A stretch of 64,000 nucleotides of DNA from Ceratothoa steindachneri. Its lineage: Eukaryota; Arthropoda; Malacostraca; Isopoda; Cymothoidae. The notes beneath the pieces were generated by a model. The model made no database searches. It had not been told where the DNA came from and saw only the letters and a list, made by a program, of their open reading frames with translations. Location of the stretch: positions 135,967,315 to 136,031,314 of the forward strand of contig OZ018321.1 in the NCBI GenBank assembly GCA_963969495.1, read 5' to 3'. Shown one piece after another: positions 37,366-48,712 of this stretch. Made by a program: the position numbers and the translations under genes. Position 1 is the first letter of the stretch. Each line of letters opens with the position of its first letter.

Positions 37366-37835
37366 CCTTAGATTAAAGTTAAATGCATGTTCTATATATG
37401 AGTTATTATACTAAAAAATTCTCTTGCACTATTTCGCATCATTCTTCAGCTTATCTTTCGTTGCTTTAAAGAAATTGCCTTCGTTCAAATCTTAGCGATG
37501 AAAAATGTAATTGATTTAATATTATTAAATTTTATCTGACATCATATATAAAATTACAAAAAGATTTTATTTATTGCTGTAAACTAAGTAGTTCAGGTCT
37601 GGACGTAATAAACTGTATACATGTTACAGGAAGTGTGTGTAATTAGGTACGTTACGAAATCCATGAAAATTTTAGTAAGTTATTGAAACCAGTGCAACCA
37701 CTAGTAATTACATGTAATCTCTAAAATATTAAGGGATTTCGTGTAAATACTGAAATATTTGTTAATAGATTTCATGAAATAGGTGAGATGTTAAAAGACA
37801 ACGTATTTATTTTCAAAGCAATTTTTAAACATAGT
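37366..37835. other. No gene recognised
   Basis: AT-rich, nothing recognisable. Confidence 0.5.
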
Positions 37836-37843
37836 TTGTAATA

Positions 37844-38240
37844 TTATATATAGTACTTATTAGGGTAGGAAAGGCTACCATGACACCTGCTATTGCATTT
37901 GAGTTTTGCTTTGAAATATTTATACCCGTTGTTTTTGAATTGATTAGGGCCACAGTTACATTTGTGGAAACCTTTTCCTCCATAATTTGACTCTGAGCTA
38001 ACAGTAGTTCGGAGAGATACTTCAGTGTTCGTGTCGATGCCACTTATTGAAAACAGACACTGAGGACACCTCAAAATCGTTGCGAGAATAGATGCCTTTT
38101 AAGAGACCCGACTTACCCCAATCCTGTAGTTGTCATTCATTTGATCATGCTGAATAATGACACCGAGATGCTCCTGGGGTCTTCCCGATCCCCATTCCAC
38201 AATTAGTTTTGTAAATGCTAGTGTGTCACCCTCCATTGCC
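37844..38240 (-). pseudogene. C-terminal fragment of KRBA2/SCAND3-type integrase-transposon protein
   Basis: Minus-strand reading gives NDNYRIGVSRVS near 38140-38105, then EVSLRTTVSSES (about 38020-37985) and GGKGFHKCNCGPNQFKNN (about 37975-37925), ending in LKCNSRCHG (about 37890). A conserved arrangement of a short beta-rich tail followed by a Cys-rich CxC...C...CxxxCH motif occurs at the C-terminus of integrase-bearing proteins related to KRBA2 and SCAND3, which derive from mobile elements. Several of the expected cysteines are missing (KYFKAK where Cys-rich text is normal). The match is short and moderately sure. Confidence 0.35.
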
Positions 38241-38244
38241 CTTT

Positions 38245-39195
38245 TTAATTACCCATTAGCGTCCATGTTTTTTTTTTAAAGACCAAAATAATATTTATAA
38301 TATCTAATTAATAAATTTAGTTTTCAAATATATAAATAATTTGTCATAAAATTATTAATTATTTCGGATTTTACACTAGTTTTCCCGTGAATGTTGGCGT
38401 TAATGTTGGTTCAGGTTTCAGTGTTCACCTATTATTCGATCAAAGGTTTTCCGGTAAGTAATACATATATTTGATTGATATTTATATATTAGACCAGCCC
38501 CCCCCCTGGGGGAGGGGGCTTGCGCTTTGCTACTAAGATTAAAATTTAAAATCTAAAAAAGAGCAGCCATGTTTTTTTTTAATGAATTTTCTGAACTTCG
38601 CCTATTATAATAATTTTAAAAAGGAAATCTAAACTAATTTTCTCCACTTTCAAAATATCACGTTGCTAAAATATAGTTATAAAAGATAAAATAAAAAAGC
38701 AGCCTTACTTAAATTTTAATAAATTTTATAAACTTCACTAATTGTAATTCAATTTCTTTTAAAACATACTAAAGAAATTCATAGAAATTACCTTGATAAA
38801 AATTTAAAATATATTTACATAAGTCATAACCAAACTAAGGTGAAATTATTATTCAAATACTCAAAAAACTCCCCTTCTTAAATTATAGAATTAGTGATGA
38901 AGATGAAGTGATAAATTTTCTAACTGTCCTATGAAATAAAATAAAAATCTTTGAAAATAACATTATTCAAATATAGTATGGTCTAGAAATTTGGTCCTGA
39001 AATAAGGGCCATAGGCATGTGACCGCTATTTTTCCCATTTTCTTTAAATACTCAGTAAAAATGAAAAATGGCGTGCAAGGAAAAACTCTACTATTTTTAT
39101 ATTTTTTCAATCTAGAAAAAAATCGATAAATATCAATTTTTTTCCATATTTATTATATGTATATATAGACTTTTGTTCAGATACTCCGTTCCAAC
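38245..39195. other. No gene recognised
   Basis: Very AT-rich. A short G/C palindrome-like run (ccccccccctgggggaggggg) lies at about 38498-38518. Confidence 0.5.
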
Positions 39196-39199
39196 AGAT

Positions 39200-40160
39200 T
39201 TATTCTATTTAGTTCGTGAAGCTGTAGATCAGGCTTAACAAGATGACACACCTACAGAGGAACAATGCACCGATACAGTTGAAATCCCCCCCCCCAAAAA
39301 AAAAATAAAATCCACATAAAATTCCAAGGATAACGAGAGCCTAGGTACGAAAGTGGTCTTATTTATGATCAATCACATAGAGAACCCAAATGATCATGAT
39401 ACTTATGTTGATATTTTTTTATCATCTTTGCTCTGTTTGCGTAAATGAAGTCTCTAGGAATAAGAATCACAGGTGGCATACGTTCAAACAGAACATCCAA
39501 ATGTCCTTTGAAAGATAATAAGTTCTTGAAAGAGAGAGAAACATCGTAGCTTCTATGACTACAGATTTGAAAAGAAAAATGAACTTTTTTTCTGAAGTGG
39601 CATGATAACGCTATCTTCACAATTGGAAGCAATCATCAGTCTGTTACTCCAGTTGGAAACGCTAAAAGATTGTGAACCAACAGAAAAAAGAAATAGTTGT
39701 TTCGAAGCTTTTTCTCATAGTCCAGTATAATAAATAAATGGGAGAATAGTATCACTTAGACCGGCTCATTCAAACATATCGCATTTCTTTTAGATCTATG
39801 AAATTATACTTCTTTTTATCCACAAATTTGCTTGATATTGCAATGGTTAATTCCTGGATAATATATTCGTTAGTAACTGGAAATAGTTTGACATTAGTAG
39901 CCTTGAAGAGGCCAGTTACAAGGGCTTTTTTGCAACTATCCTCAAATTCTGATGCCCCAAATTCTGGACGACCAAAGGTACTTTCTGAAAAAATAATAAC
40001 CGAAATTAGGTTTTCTACTAGAGGAAATATTCTTGATTGAACTGAGGGAGAGGAGAAAAGGCAATGTGACCTTTGTAAGAAAAAAGTTTCAAACTAATGT
40101 AGAACATGTAATGTTGGACTTTATATGAGTGAATATTTCAATAAATGGCATTTAAAGTAA
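39200..40160 (+). pseudogene. piggyBac transposase fossil (C-terminal half)
   Basis: Plus strand with stops and frame changes. The order of landmarks matches piggyBac: DTYVDIF near 39398, GIRSNRTSKCPLKD near 39476-39515 (normally GTxRxNRxxxP), LKWHDN near 39593, HLDRLIQTYRISFRS near 39755-39797 (normally GGVDxxDQ...YR), and LLDIAMVNSWIIYSLVTGNS near 39829-39890. Then a C-terminal Cys-rich segment CDLCKKKV....CRTCNVGLYMSEYF....H near 40070-40155, the zinc-binding tail of piggyBac transposases. The transposase catalyses precise excision at TTAA. This copy lacks the N-terminal half and is inactive. A Tc1-like fossil begins about 190 bp downstream on the same strand. Confidence 0.78.
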
Positions 40161-40345
40161 CCTTTTTTTTTTAATTAGAGAAAATAAGGAAAAAAGAAAT
40201 TTTAGGAATAGGAGGCAGTTTATTTTGAATTAATGAAATTTTCTTTTATTTTCTTTTTTAAGAGCTGGGATTTTTTTGAAGAAATGTTTCTTAAGCAGAA
40301 GAACTCCATGTGCCCATGGCCCTAGAAAAAGGAACAATATAAATA

Positions 40346-41427
40346 TCTAAATTGTCCAGAGAAGGATTATCCCAAGTCAAAATTGCAAGAAAATTGAAAT
40401 TCCCGGGAAACCGTGTCCGAACAATCACTACAAGGTACAATGAGACCAATTCTTTTAAAAACTGTGATGGTCAAGGCCGCAAAAGGTGGACAGCTCCGAG
40501 GGAAGAGAGGTTGCTGAAAAGGACATCTCTGGGCGATAGAAAAAAACTCTTCTGATGTAGCTGCTGAGTTTCTGGCAGCAACAAACAAACAGATATCCAG
40601 ACACACAGTGAGAAAAAGGTCATTAAAAGCTGGGCTCAAAGGATGTGAGGCTAGAAAGAAACCGTGGCTGTCTCAAGTGAAAAAGAAGAAGCGATTGTCT
40701 TGAGCAAAGGAGCATGAAAATTAGGCTAAAGTTGTTTGGTCTGATGAAAGCAACTTTGAATTTGTTCTCCACACACATTAGTTTCCACCAATTTATTACG
40801 CTTGTAAACATTTTTATTGGATACGTAAATTTTTATTGGATACCAAAGTTGAGTAGTAAATTTGTATTTCGTCTCAGAACATTGGAACCCCTTGAGCTGT
40901 TTATGTTTGTCGAAGAGTTGGGGAAGCTTATGATCCCAGATGTTATCCCAACAGTGAAATTTGGAGGTAGCAGTGTAATGGTTTGGGGCCGCATGTTGTT
41001 TTTAGGTTCAGGATTGTTGTTCACTTGTGAGGACAGAAGGAATTCCAAAAACATCTTAGATCAGGTTTATGAACCTTCCTTAGATAAAATTTTCAATGGT
41101 GACCTACCGGATGGTATAATCTTCCAACAAGACAATAAATACTCCATGTCACACATCTAGAGTCTCAAAGGGTTGGTTTTAAAAGAAAGGGGTGACGTTG
41201 ATTTAATGGCTTCCTCAATTTCCAGGCCTCATCCCATTGAATATTTGTGGTCACACCTGGGCACAAGAGTGAGGGTCCACAGTTATTCCTCAAAAAGTGA
41301 ATTAACAGCCAAAATTCATTAAGAGTGGCAGAATATTGAGCCAATCACGTGTGCTAAATTAGTCTCAAGTATTCAAAAACGCATAAAAGAGGTTATAAAA
41401 ACAAATGGAAGACATATCAAATATTAA
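40346..41427 (+). pseudogene. Tc1-like transposase fossil, nearly full length
   Basis: Reads with about three frame changes. The N-terminal helix-turn-helix is LSREGLSQVKIARKLKFPGN (about 40349-40408) with GQGRKRWTAPREERLL (about 40473-40520). Then FLAATNKQISRHTVRKRSLK (about 40570-40629) precedes VVWSDESNFEFV (about 40728-40763, first catalytic Asp). VKFGGSSVMVWGRM lies at about 40957-40998, IIFQQDN at about 41117-41137 (second Asp), and HPIEYLW at about 41234-41254 (catalytic Glu). The end is IKTNGRHIKY with a stop at 41425. All three catalytic acids of the DDE triad are still readable. About 80 bp of duplicated filler (two copies of atttttattggatac at 40808-40842) interrupts the region after FEFV. 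TIRs were not found. Confidence 0.8.
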
Positions 41428-41544
41428 TTAAAGATAGAATATGCGCAAAAATGTTTAATTGTATTATGTCAAGTATAAAATTAATGAGTTTCAATTATAT
41501 TCTTCACTTTATCATACCTGCCCCATATTTTAGGCCAAGGCTAG

Positions 41545-41545
<1 letters not shown>

Positions 41546-41584
<39 letters not shown>
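41546..41584. repeat. (AT)n microsatellite
   Basis: A pure AT run at the 3' side of the minus-strand Penelope-like element. Confidence 0.97.
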
Positions 41585-41588
<4 letters not shown>

Positions 41589-41599
41589 GTGAAAGCCAA

Positions 41600-42706
<1,107 letters not shown>

Positions 42707-42744
42707 GGGGTAGGGCAAAACAGGAAGGGGGATGGCTGTTTGTG

Positions 42745-43610
42745 GGGTTGATAGGACAAGTTATGACAATTCAGAACCTACAGCCACACGCTCCTGCCTC
42801 GTCTATTTAAGAAGCAGTCGCTGATCGCAGATCGTCAATCACAAATTTTTCAACAATGGAGAAGGTTGAGCACCGCGCAGTGATTAAATTTTTGACCAAG
42901 GAAGGCAATAATGCAAAAGAGATCCATGAACGCATGGTTGCAGTGTACACCGACACCGCCCCCTCCTATGCAACCCTTGCTCGCTGGAATAGGGAGTTCC
43001 GCCATGCTCGTTGAGTCCCTTGAAGATGCCCCCCTTCCAGGACGCCGTCAGATGTGACAAACAAGGACAATGTGGCCCGTTGGAGAGGTTGATCCTCGAA
43101 AATCGACGGATAAAGGTCGAAGAAATCGAGCGAGAACTTGGAATATCACATGGAAGTATTATCAACATCATCCACGACAATTTGGCCATGACCAAGGTAT
43201 CTGCCAGTTGGGTCTCTAGAAACCTCAGGCCCCATGATCGACTTCAACGTCGTCAAAGTCCACAGCGGCAGCTTTGCACAAGCTGCCCTGCGCGAGAGCG
43301 GATTCGACGAACTCAACCATCTTCCCCTACATTCCAGATCTGGCCCATAGCGACTAATTTTTATTCCGCCAACTCAAGGCTGCACTGCGTGGATGCCGGT
43401 TTGGGGACGATGAAGATGTCCAGCTCGCCGTCCAGGAGTGGATTGAACAGCAGTCGGGAGATTTCTGGTTGTTGGGAATTCGAAGCCTCAGGGACAAGTG
43501 ACGCAAGTGCATTGAAGTCGAGGGTAGTTATATTGAAAAATAATAAAAACACTTTTACTCATATCTCGTTTCCTTATATCCGAATTGCCAAACTTATTGA
43601 CCGCCCCTCG
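42745..43610 (+). mobile_element. Mariner element with internally deleted transposase
   Basis: The coding region runs 42856-43543 with one frameshift near 43010-43060 and a large internal deletion near 43262. N-terminal part: MEKVEHRAVIKFLTK, EGNNAKEIHERMVAVYTDTA, APSYATLARWNREFRHAR, then LILENRRIKVEEIERELGIS and MTKVSASWVSRNLRP. C-terminal part: AALRESGFDELNHLP, IPDLAHSD.FLFRQLKAALRG, then QEWIEQQSGDFWLLGIRSLR, ending KCIEVEGSYIEK and a stop at 43541. The middle, with the first two catalytic acids, is missing (688 bp against about 1040 bp in the family). The right TIR reads cgaggggcggtcaataagtt on the minus strand; the left end (42746-42774) matches it only loosely. (AT)n tracts flank both sides. 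Confidence 0.82.
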
Positions 43611-43612
43611 TA

Positions 43613-43615
<3 letters not shown>

Positions 43616-43653
<38 letters not shown>
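43616..43653. repeat. (AT)n microsatellite
   Basis: A pure AT run separating two mariner elements. Confidence 0.97.
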
Positions 43654-43658
<5 letters not shown>

Positions 43659-44959
43659 CTTTCAACAAGGACGCTCGAATTTTGTCAGGCGATAGTAGCT
43701 GTTCTTAGAGCGACATCTGGGAACCTCACTGTGAACTGTTCACTAGTACTTGTCAAGTCACGATGCAAGGTTATAGGGTTGAACAGCGTGTGCAAATCAT
43801 CAAATGTTATTATCGAATTCAGTGCTCGGTTCGACAAACGTTACATGCATTACGTGATTTCTATTCTGGCCACAATCCCCCTGCCGAGTCTACTATTCGA
43901 CGCTTGGTGGCCAAATTCGAGGCAAAAGGGTCAATCAACACTCAGCCGACACCCGTACGTTTCCAAAACGCAAGGTCTGCTGAAAACATCGCTGCCGTAA
44001 ATGAGAGTGTACGGGAAAATCTGAGGCAGTCAATTTCTCGTTGTTCACAAGAACTTGGTCTTTCTGCGACTTCAGTTTGGCGAATTATCCATAGGGGCTT
44101 GGGTCTGCACCCGTACAAAATTCAAGTTACCCAAGAACTTAAGGTAAACGACCATAGACAACACCGTGTGTTCGCTGATTGGGCTCTAGAGCAGGTGGAA
44201 TTTGCCCCAAATTTCTCCTAATAAATCATCTTCAGCTAGGAGGCCTATTTTTGGATGAATGGATTTGTTAACAAGCAAAATTGTCGGATTTCGGCGAAAA
44301 CAATTGACTTGAGATACACTAGCACCAATTGCATCCCAACAAAGCCACTTTTTTGTGCGGATTTTCGTCTAACGGAATCATCGGTACGTATATTTTGAGA
44401 ACGAAGATGGGATTGCCATAACCGTCAACGGCGAGACTTACAGATCGATTATAAGCAACTTATTGTGGCCTCAACTGGATTATATGCCTGATATGCATAC
44501 TAACGACATGTAAGTTCCAACATGACGGCGCTACGTGCCACACTGCGCACGCCACGATAGACATTTCGCACCAGCGATTTCAGGGTAAGTTCATCTCGCG
44601 CGGTGGCGACGTCAACTGGCCATCGAGATCATGCGATTTAACGCCATTATACTACTTTCTGTGGGGCTACCTTAAATCGCAGGTCTATGCGAAACTATCC
44701 GCAAACAGTTTATGTTCTCAAAGTCAACATAACGAACACCATTTAGCAAATTTAGCCAGATTTATGCGACAAAGTCATCGAAAATTGGGCCGCCGGAATT
44801 CGTTCCACAAAGCGAAGCCGAGGCGGACATTTGAACGACGTCATATTCCACACTTAATGCCATAAATTGTACTTTCAAATTTAAAATAAAATGAGTGCAT
44901 ATATCACACACAACTTGTTCTATTTACATTTAAAAATAAATCGACCTTATTGAAAGACC

Positions 44960-44963
<4 letters not shown>
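43654..44963 (+). pseudogene. Full-length decayed mariner/Tc1-type element
   Basis: The TIRs are clear: agggtctttcaacaagg at 43654 and, on the other strand, agggtctttcaataagg ending near 44963. (AT)n lies on both sides, which suits TA-target insertion. The transposase runs 43763-44857 (about 365 codons, normal for the family). The first 153 codons are open: MQGYRVEQRVQIIKCYYR, STIRRLVAKFEAKGSI, NESVRENLRQSI, HPYKIQVTQELK and FADWALEQVEFAPNFS. Then stops appear, but YFWMNGFVNKQNCRISAK (about 44245-44300), STRGGHLND-like SRGGHLNDVIFHT before the stop at 44855, and other family landmarks persist. Many stops and shifts in the catalytic half make it inactive. Confidence 0.88.

Positions 44964-45031
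<68 letters not shown>
44964..45031. repeat. (AT)n microsatellite
   Basis: A pure AT run next to the right end of the mariner element. Confidence 0.97.
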
Positions 45032-45035
<4 letters not shown>

Positions 45036-45172
45036 AAATAAAGCAACTACAGGATCTGCGAGTGATTATACAACCACCAGAGGGCTATGCCATTTTTATT
45101 TTCTGTCTTTCAAATAAAATTTGAAGAGAGAAAGAAAGATGCAGAAACCTGGTGTAGCTGACTGTAAATACA

Positions 45173-45560
45173 TATAGTACAAGAAGAATAAGAATTGGAC
45201 GCAAATTAGCAAATGAGACACGAAACCAGAATTTTTTTTGTTTTATTTAAAGGCAAGAGAGAGGAACATTAGAAGAATCCAGAACTAAATGGAGCAGGAG
45301 GCGGCACAGTGAAGGCGATCCTATACCGAGAAGACAGAAATAACGCCAGGGGAAAAAAGTTTTGAAAATTCCTGGCCGGGACTCGAACCCGGGTCTGCTG
45401 ATTGCCGGTCAGATGCTTTACCGCTAAGCTGCCTGGTAGCTCCCTTTGATTCTGGATTATTCTAATGTCCCTCTCTCTTGCCTTTAAAAAAAACAAAAAA
45501 ACTCCCGTTTTGTGTCTCATTTGCTCATTCACGTCCAATTCTTATTCCTCTTGTACTATA
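45173..45560. mobile_element. 388-bp foldback element carrying a tRNA-like sequence
   Basis: Arms 45173-45285 and 45448-45560 are inverted copies of about 113 bp with roughly 90% visible identity: tatagtacaag.a.gaataag at the outer ends, ggcaagagagaggaacatta and gaatccagaa at the inner ends. The 162-bp loop contains a tRNA-like sequence on the minus strand (45371-45442). (AT)n borders the right end. This has the form of a foldback/MITE element. A tRNA-like pol III promoter inside long inverted repeats is unusual; SINEs normally have the tRNA part at one end. Confidence 0.75.
45371..45442 (-). tRNA. tRNA-like sequence (SINE head or tRNA pseudogene)
   Basis: Minus strand. The D-arm GCTT-AGCGGTA-AAGC pairs perfectly (box A region). 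The anticodon arm is CTGA/TCAG with a 7-base loop CCGGCAA, reading GGC, an Ala-type anticodon. The T-arm CCGGG-TTCGAGT-CCCGG pairs perfectly and contains the box B consensus GGTTCGAGTCC. The acceptor stem does not pair (5' side ...ACCAGG, 3' side CCAGGAA), so a working tRNA is unlikely. Pol III promoter boxes are intact, so transcription is possible. Confidence 0.65.
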
Positions 45561-45570
45561 TATATATATA

Positions 45571-46110
45571 CGTAGGTGAGTCAAAAAGTTCTCAGACAAA
45601 TGGCATAAAATTTTTATTTGTAATAATACTGTAATCATTTTTCTACATAAGCTCCATTAACATCTATACACTTTCTTAATCTATGAATCCAACGGTAAAG
45701 ACCATCTTTGTAGAATTCACGGGGTTGTCTCTGGCACCAAGTAATGACCTGCTTTTTTGCTTCATCTAATGATTGAAATCGGGTTCCTTTTAGGTGTCCC
45801 TTTAAATTTGGTTAGGTTAGGTTAGGTTAGGTTAGGTTAGGTTAGGTTAGGTTAGGTTACCTAACCTAACCAAATTTAAAGGGACACCTAAAAGGAACCC
45901 GGTTTCAATCATTAGATGAAGCAAAAAAGCAGGTCATTACTTGGTGCCAGAGACAACCCCGTGAATTCTACAAAGATGGTCTTTACCGTTGGATTCATAG
46001 ATTAAGAAAGTGTATAGATGTTAATGGAGCTTATGTAGAAAAATGATTACAGTATTATTACAAATAAAAATTTTATGCCATTTATCTGAGAACTTTTTGA
46101 CTCCCCCTCG
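45571..46110. mobile_element. 540-bp palindrome: two mariner 3' ends around (GGTTA)10
   Basis: Left arm 45571-45809 and right arm 45872-46110 are both 239 bp and are reverse complements with about five mismatches. Between them lie ten perfect GGTTA units (45810-45859) and then cctaacctaacc (45860-45871). Each arm is the 3' terminus of a mariner element. The right arm encodes the transposase C-terminus from PNLKGHLKGTRFQSLDEAKK (45870 on) through ITWCQRQPREFYKDGLYRWI to RLRKCIDVNGAYVEK and a stop at 46044, followed by the TIR, whose outer end reads cgagggggagtcaaaaag on the minus strand. The left arm encodes the same on the minus strand. (AT)n tracts flank the unit on both sides. Confidence 0.92.
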
Positions 46111-46111
46111 T

Positions 46112-46186
<75 letters not shown>
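46111..46186. repeat. (AT)n microsatellite
   Basis: An AT run with one interruption, at the right junction of the split Penelope-like element. Confidence 0.97.
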
Positions 46187-46187
<1 letters not shown>

Positions 46188-46690
46188 AAAATGGATGTCT
46201 TCCATATTTCTCGACTTTAATTGTATAATTTATATTTTTATGTCTAGCGTTCAAGTATTTAAGGAATTGTTCTGCTAGTTGTCGTGACTTCATTAATCCA
46301 AATGTATCATCGACATAACGTCTGTAATAGATAGGTTTCTATTCACTGGGACAGTTATTGAGCCAAAGTTTAGTTCATAATGGAATAAGATGTTCGCGAA
46401 AGTTGGCCCAAGTGGTAGGCGTATCCCCACTCCTTCTTTTTGGATGTAAAATTCTTTATTAAATTTTCAATACGAATTTAAAACAGCCAATTCAATAGTG
46501 GCCTAAATACTTTTTTGTAATACCAATTACTTTTTTGACAAGAATTAAACAGACTTTGTACAAATTTGGAGAGTTTCTTTTAGCGGAATAGTTGTGAGGA
46601 AAAAATGGGGCGCAAGGAACTCCTTCCTTATGTGTTTTAGGTTTTACATAGATTATGCCACGAACGGAGCCTAAATTAATAAATAATTAT
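46187..46690 (-). pseudogene. Penelope-like retroelement, reverse-transcriptase palm fragment
   Basis: Minus strand from 46685: GIIYVKPKTHKEGVPCAPF (normally YGLPKxHKxGxPxRPI) near 46660-46600. Then IQKEGVGIRLPLGPTFANIL (about 46450-46390, the conserved G-PLGP-AN motif), YRRYVDDTFGL (46330-46296) with the catalytic Asp pair intact, and SRQLAEQFLKYLNARHKNIN to YTIKVEKYGRHPFW (46290-46190). The reading stops at the (AT)n tract where family members continue PFLDI. The next expected residues, up to SVYRK, are found at 42575 leftwards. Two frameshifts are needed within this piece. Confidence 0.82.
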
Positions 46691-46899
46691 AAATAGTATC
46701 GCGTACTTACATAGTTGATGGCCCGCGTGCATCATTTTCTGCAAGGAGAGGTGTAAATTAATATTTTAAAAAACATGGAGAAAAAAGTAGGACATTTACA
46801 TTCATTTACAGGTTAAGACTAAAACATTAATAATTTACTTTTGACTGGTTGTAAAGGATGCGATACGTACTTGGAAACAGAAATAAGTATACCAGCCCT

Positions 46900-47260
46900 A
46901 GATGACCCAAACTTTATCAGTTCTCTTCACACTTAGGTATTTAATTAATCCAAATGTATCATCAACATAACTTCTGTTTAGATAAGTTTATATTTAATTG
47001 GCCAGTTATTGAGCCACAGATTTGTTCATTTCTCTATTTTGGTCCTAAAACGGTAGATTCCATTTTGTTACAGGAAATGAAAAGGGAACTCTGAGATTGC
47101 CACCTTGACCATGACCAGATTCTTTTATATTTAAATTTAAAAAGAAACTTAGATTGTGGAGAAGACTTGGCATTCCTAGCCTCAAGAATAATTCTTGCCA
47201 GTTGTCGTCAAGACTTCAATATGTCCAGTAGATTAAGGATATTATCGACAAACACATTAA
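46900..47260 (-). pseudogene. Additional Penelope-like RT palm copies, degraded
   Basis: The plus-strand text aatccaaatgtatcatcaac at about 46958, with caacataacttctgt after it and gccagttattgagccaca near 47001, repeats with substitutions the 46294-46370 segment of the neighbouring Penelope fragment (the YVDD region). A third, weaker match, minus-strand KSRQLARIILEARN, lies near 47155-47215. All are on the same strand. They look like partial duplications of the reverse-transcriptase palm, or separate truncated insertions. Confidence 0.5.
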
Positions 47261-47269
47261 ATCATTGGT

Positions 47270-48580
47270 GGTTATCGTTAATCGGCCATGTGAGGCACGA
47301 AAAAATCAGGTAAATTCGTACATGAAGAAAAGAGGAAAATTTATTTCGAATAAAGCCAATGTGATCTAGTCATCCTGTGAGCGTCTAAGCCTGCAGATAT
47401 AAACTCGTTTGATACTAGACCTGTAGCGTCATTAAGGGAGGTGAAGCAATGACCACACAATTCCAAGGATAGTTGAAGACTACCCTTATGGATTCTCTAG
47501 CTAAGATGATAAGATGAATAAGAATCACATGAACCTAATATGATGTCACTTTTGAAGATGCATAGAGGCTGAAGGCAGTTTTATTGAACCACCTTTTAAC
47601 ACACGTGTGAAAACATATGTGCTATATTTTGTAGAAATATATTAGTTCAGTATTGAATATCTTTTGCTCAATGTATAATACTCGATCGTTCTTTTAGTCT
47701 ATTGCCATTGCCATATCGTTAGGTCTAAACATGGCAATAAGTCGTCATTATATACATTCTAGATTAAATAATCCTATTCGCGGAGCTGATACATTACTCT
47801 ATCGAATATAAATGTCTAAGTTAAGTATATTTTACTGAATATGGAGTTGGTGGCTCTTTTAGAGTCAAGATGGCGATGAAATAAACTTCAGCAAAAGAAG
47901 AAGGATATCCGGAAATGAATTATTCAGTTTAATACCACTCAAGGAAGATTATCATAAATTATTGTTAAAGAAACTCACACTTAGCTCTTATTCATCAGGA
48001 AAAGAGGCAGTGAGGCTTTCTGAAGCATTATTAATGGACTCTATCTGCAACCATTCAAATGATTTAACAGGTGGGGATTCAAAATGAGGCTAAAAGTCGA
48101 AAAACGTAAATATATTGAGTAGAATAAGTGGCTTGCAACTTTTCGCTTTCAGGTTATATTTTTAAATGCCATAGAGGCTTTACCTTTACATCTTTTGGGG
48201 TGTTTTTTGATCAGTAGAAGACTTGAAATATTGTAAGAGCGAGGCCCTGTTACGCCCAATTTACTTGCGCAAACACAAGAGCATGCAGATGAAAAGAATA
48301 TGAAGACCTGTTTCAGTTTCCTATGTTGACCAACGTCTAGCGGGGAGACGTTTTACAGGTTGGTGACTTATTTATCTGCGCTTTATTATTAGCTGATCCC
48401 TCGGGTCGAAATAAACTTGTGCAATGGAAGCACGAAAACAGGAACACTATTTTGTTTTCGTTTTGATTCCACCGACCTGGGATGTTCATAGGAACAAGTT
48501 CTCTAAATTGCTAGAGGCGTCGAGGTCCGCCAAGTGGGAAAAAAACTAAAATCGCTCTAAACGGGCAGGGAGACAACATA
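47270..48580. other. No gene recognised
   Basis: AT-rich, with no recognisable coding or repeat content. Confidence 0.5.
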
Positions 48581-48582
48581 GA

Positions 48583-48712
48583 AGACGTAACGACCTTTAG
48601 GTTAAAGAGACGAACTCAGGGCTCGTCAAATTTTCTTTAAGACGCAGATTCCATGGTGATTTTCTCTCTCTCGCTCTCTCTTTATCTATCTATCTCTCTT
48701 TCTCTCTCTTTC
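48583..48712. repeat. (TC)n-containing repeat B, left copy
   Basis: acgacctttaggttaaagag, acgaactcagggctcgtcaaa and gacgcagattccatggtgat lead into an interrupted TC run. The same text recurs at 50128-50215 on the other side of the LINE fragment. Confidence 0.8.

Noticed and set aside
45371..45442. Functional tRNA-Ala gene
   Set aside because: D- and T-arms pair, but the acceptor stem does not, and the sequence lies in the loop of a foldback element.
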